This document shows, piece by piece, positions 27,896 to 29,046 of a DNA stretch of 29,046 nucleotides. Source of the stretch: Zygnema cylindricum (taxonomy: Eukaryota; Streptophyta; Zygnematophyceae; Zygnematales; Zygnemataceae); contig JBBHKE010000237.1 in assembly GCA_037447655.1 (NCBI GenBank), forward strand, positions 1 to 29,046, written 5' to 3'. Below the pieces are notes generated by a model. That model saw only the letters and a list, made by a program, of their open reading frames with translations, was not told where the DNA came from and searched no databases. Numbering within the stretch: position 1 is the first letter of the stretch; every line of letters starts with the position of its first letter. Made by a program: the position numbers and the translations under genes.

Positions 27896-29046
27896 AAGCT
27901 TCCACATATAGAGGTGAGAAAGTACTAGATGTGGTCTACAAAGATATCTAGGGACATGCAAAATTACCTTTGGTTGGAGGAAAGAGGTTTATGTTGATAA
28001 TAACCGATGACTAGTCTAGATACTCTAGAGTCTATTTCCTAAAAACAAAGTCTGAAACATCAACTTCCTTTAAAGGATATAAAGCATGGAGGGAGAAGTT
28101 GCATGGAACCCCCATTAAGGGTTAACGAGTGATAATGAGGGGGAGTATACCTCTAACTAGTTTGAGGAACAATTGAGAGATGAGGGAGTTCAACACTAGA
28201 AAGTTGTACCATATAATATGAAATAAAATGGGGTTGTTGAGAGGTTTAACTAAACATTAGGATATATTGCATGCAGTATGTTGACCGACAACAAAAAAGG
28301 AAAGAGATTTTGGGCAAAAGCCATGAAATGTGCTAACTACATTAACAATAGAGTCCTTACCTCAACTGTAAAGGGAATGACACCTTATGAGAGATGAGTT
28401 GGAAGGAAACCAGATATCTCTCACCTAAAAGTATTCGGTAGCCTAGTTTAAAGTCTTGACACGGATAGAAAAACTGGAAACTAGATGCTAAGGGAAAACC
28501 ATGATACTTTGTAGGATATGATAAATATATTAAGGGATATAGAGTCTATGACTTAGCAAAGAGAGATATCATTTTGGTTAAGCATCTTGTTGTCATGGAT
28601 GAAGGGAAGTCATTTGACCCATTTCAATATACCAAGAAGATAAGAATCATATTTGAGTTTGAAGGGGAGGAGGACTCCATCTTTCTCGAAAGGGACATGA
28701 GTGAAACAAAGATTGCATATTTAGGGGAGATCCAAGATACAAGAGATCCAGCGGAAACCTCACATATTCTTATGGACTTCGAGGAGACAGAAGAGGAGGA
28801 ATCGGAACTGACTTCAAAGGATAGGGGAGCCGATGAGACAGTCAGGAGAAATCCAAGTCTTCCCTCCATCTCAGCTTTGGAGTTTGAGGAAGAGAGAAGG
28901 AGCAACAAAAGGATACAAGAAAAATAGGCCGCTCACAAGGTAACTAAGCTATCTCACCCAGATGAGCCTCAATCATATTTGAAGGTTGTGAAAAGTCCGG
29001 AGAAAGATATATGGATTAGAGCCATAAATGATGAGATGGCCTACAT
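27896..29046 (+). pseudogene. pol: Element E pol remnant: integrase, connector and start of RT, heavily decayed
   Basis: Opens in TYRGEKVLD of integrase, directly after the element D LTR. GGKRFMLIIT, SRYSRVYFLKTKSE, GKRFWAKAMKCANYINNRVLT and GRKPDISHLKVFG align with D and B. Trp of DIWG and DDWSRY are TAG, Gln of TSNQFEE, QHQK and EQNG are TAG or TAA, and there are several frameshifts. The connector part from 28574 (VVMDEGKSFDPF) is open to a TAG at 28925, then RT begins (DIWIRAINDEMA) at the window edge. Closest to D, in the opposite orientation. No 5' part is present, because D was inserted here. Confidence 0.88.

Noticed and set aside
1-29046. CRISPR array, bacterial operons, ribosome-binding sites
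   Set aside because: No spacer-type repeats or prokaryotic gene organisation; the content is eukaryotic LTR retrotransposons.

Overview
This is eukaryotic nuclear DNA, most likely from a plant-lineage genome. It is dominated by nested, decayed Ty1/copia (Pseudoviridae-type) LTR retrotransposons. No intact single-copy host gene is recognisable. The plant reading rests on the primer-binding sites. Three elements carry GGTTATGGGCCCACC (one with a single mismatch), the complement of the anticodon arm of initiator tRNA-Met; its last bases fit the plant tRNA (as I recall it) better than the animal one. A further hint is that several nonsense codons look like CHG-context C-to-T decay. A run of ten Ns shows this is a draft scaffold.

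Layout. 1-1124: element A, a deleted copia relic (U5 end fused directly to the end of pol, then a 3' LTR). 1125-7574: element B, a full-length copy inserted next to or inside A, with ~1.05-kb LTRs, 5-bp target duplication, primer-binding site, gag, pol, polypurine tract and 3' LTR. Its pol is one frame broken only by stop codons. 7580-8320: no gene seen. 8321-9871 (minus): a broken, strongly acidic repeat-containing ORF of unknown identity. 9872-19600: mostly non-coding, rich in simple structure. It holds a three-hairpin cluster, a tRNA-like fragment, a 2.4-kb-spaced duplication, the LTR/primer-site relic of another copia family, a C-depleted tract, a (CT)n polypyrimidine block, and a duplicated block in which one copy holds a 13-bp minisatellite.

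19857-21902 (minus): element F, the connector-RT-RNase H end of a third copia family. 21903-23729: element C1 (same broad family as B; 5' LTR plus gag), inserted in F and ending at the gap. 23740-24293: C2, the end of another LTR, closer to B than to C1. 24294-27895 (minus): element D (5' LTR, gag, protease, integrase, connector), inserted into element E. 27896-29046 (plus): element E, a heavily decayed integrase-connector-RT start.

Most notable are features of the elements themselves. (i) The Gag start codon appears to lie inside the primer-binding site in B, C1 and D. (ii) A run of short hairpins with AGGG loops begins about where the RNA 5' end should be. (iii) The antisense strand of the LTRs carries a tRNA-like segment with an A/B-box arrangement, followed in D by a T7 tract. 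(iv) A palindromic W-box-like site sits beside the TATA box.
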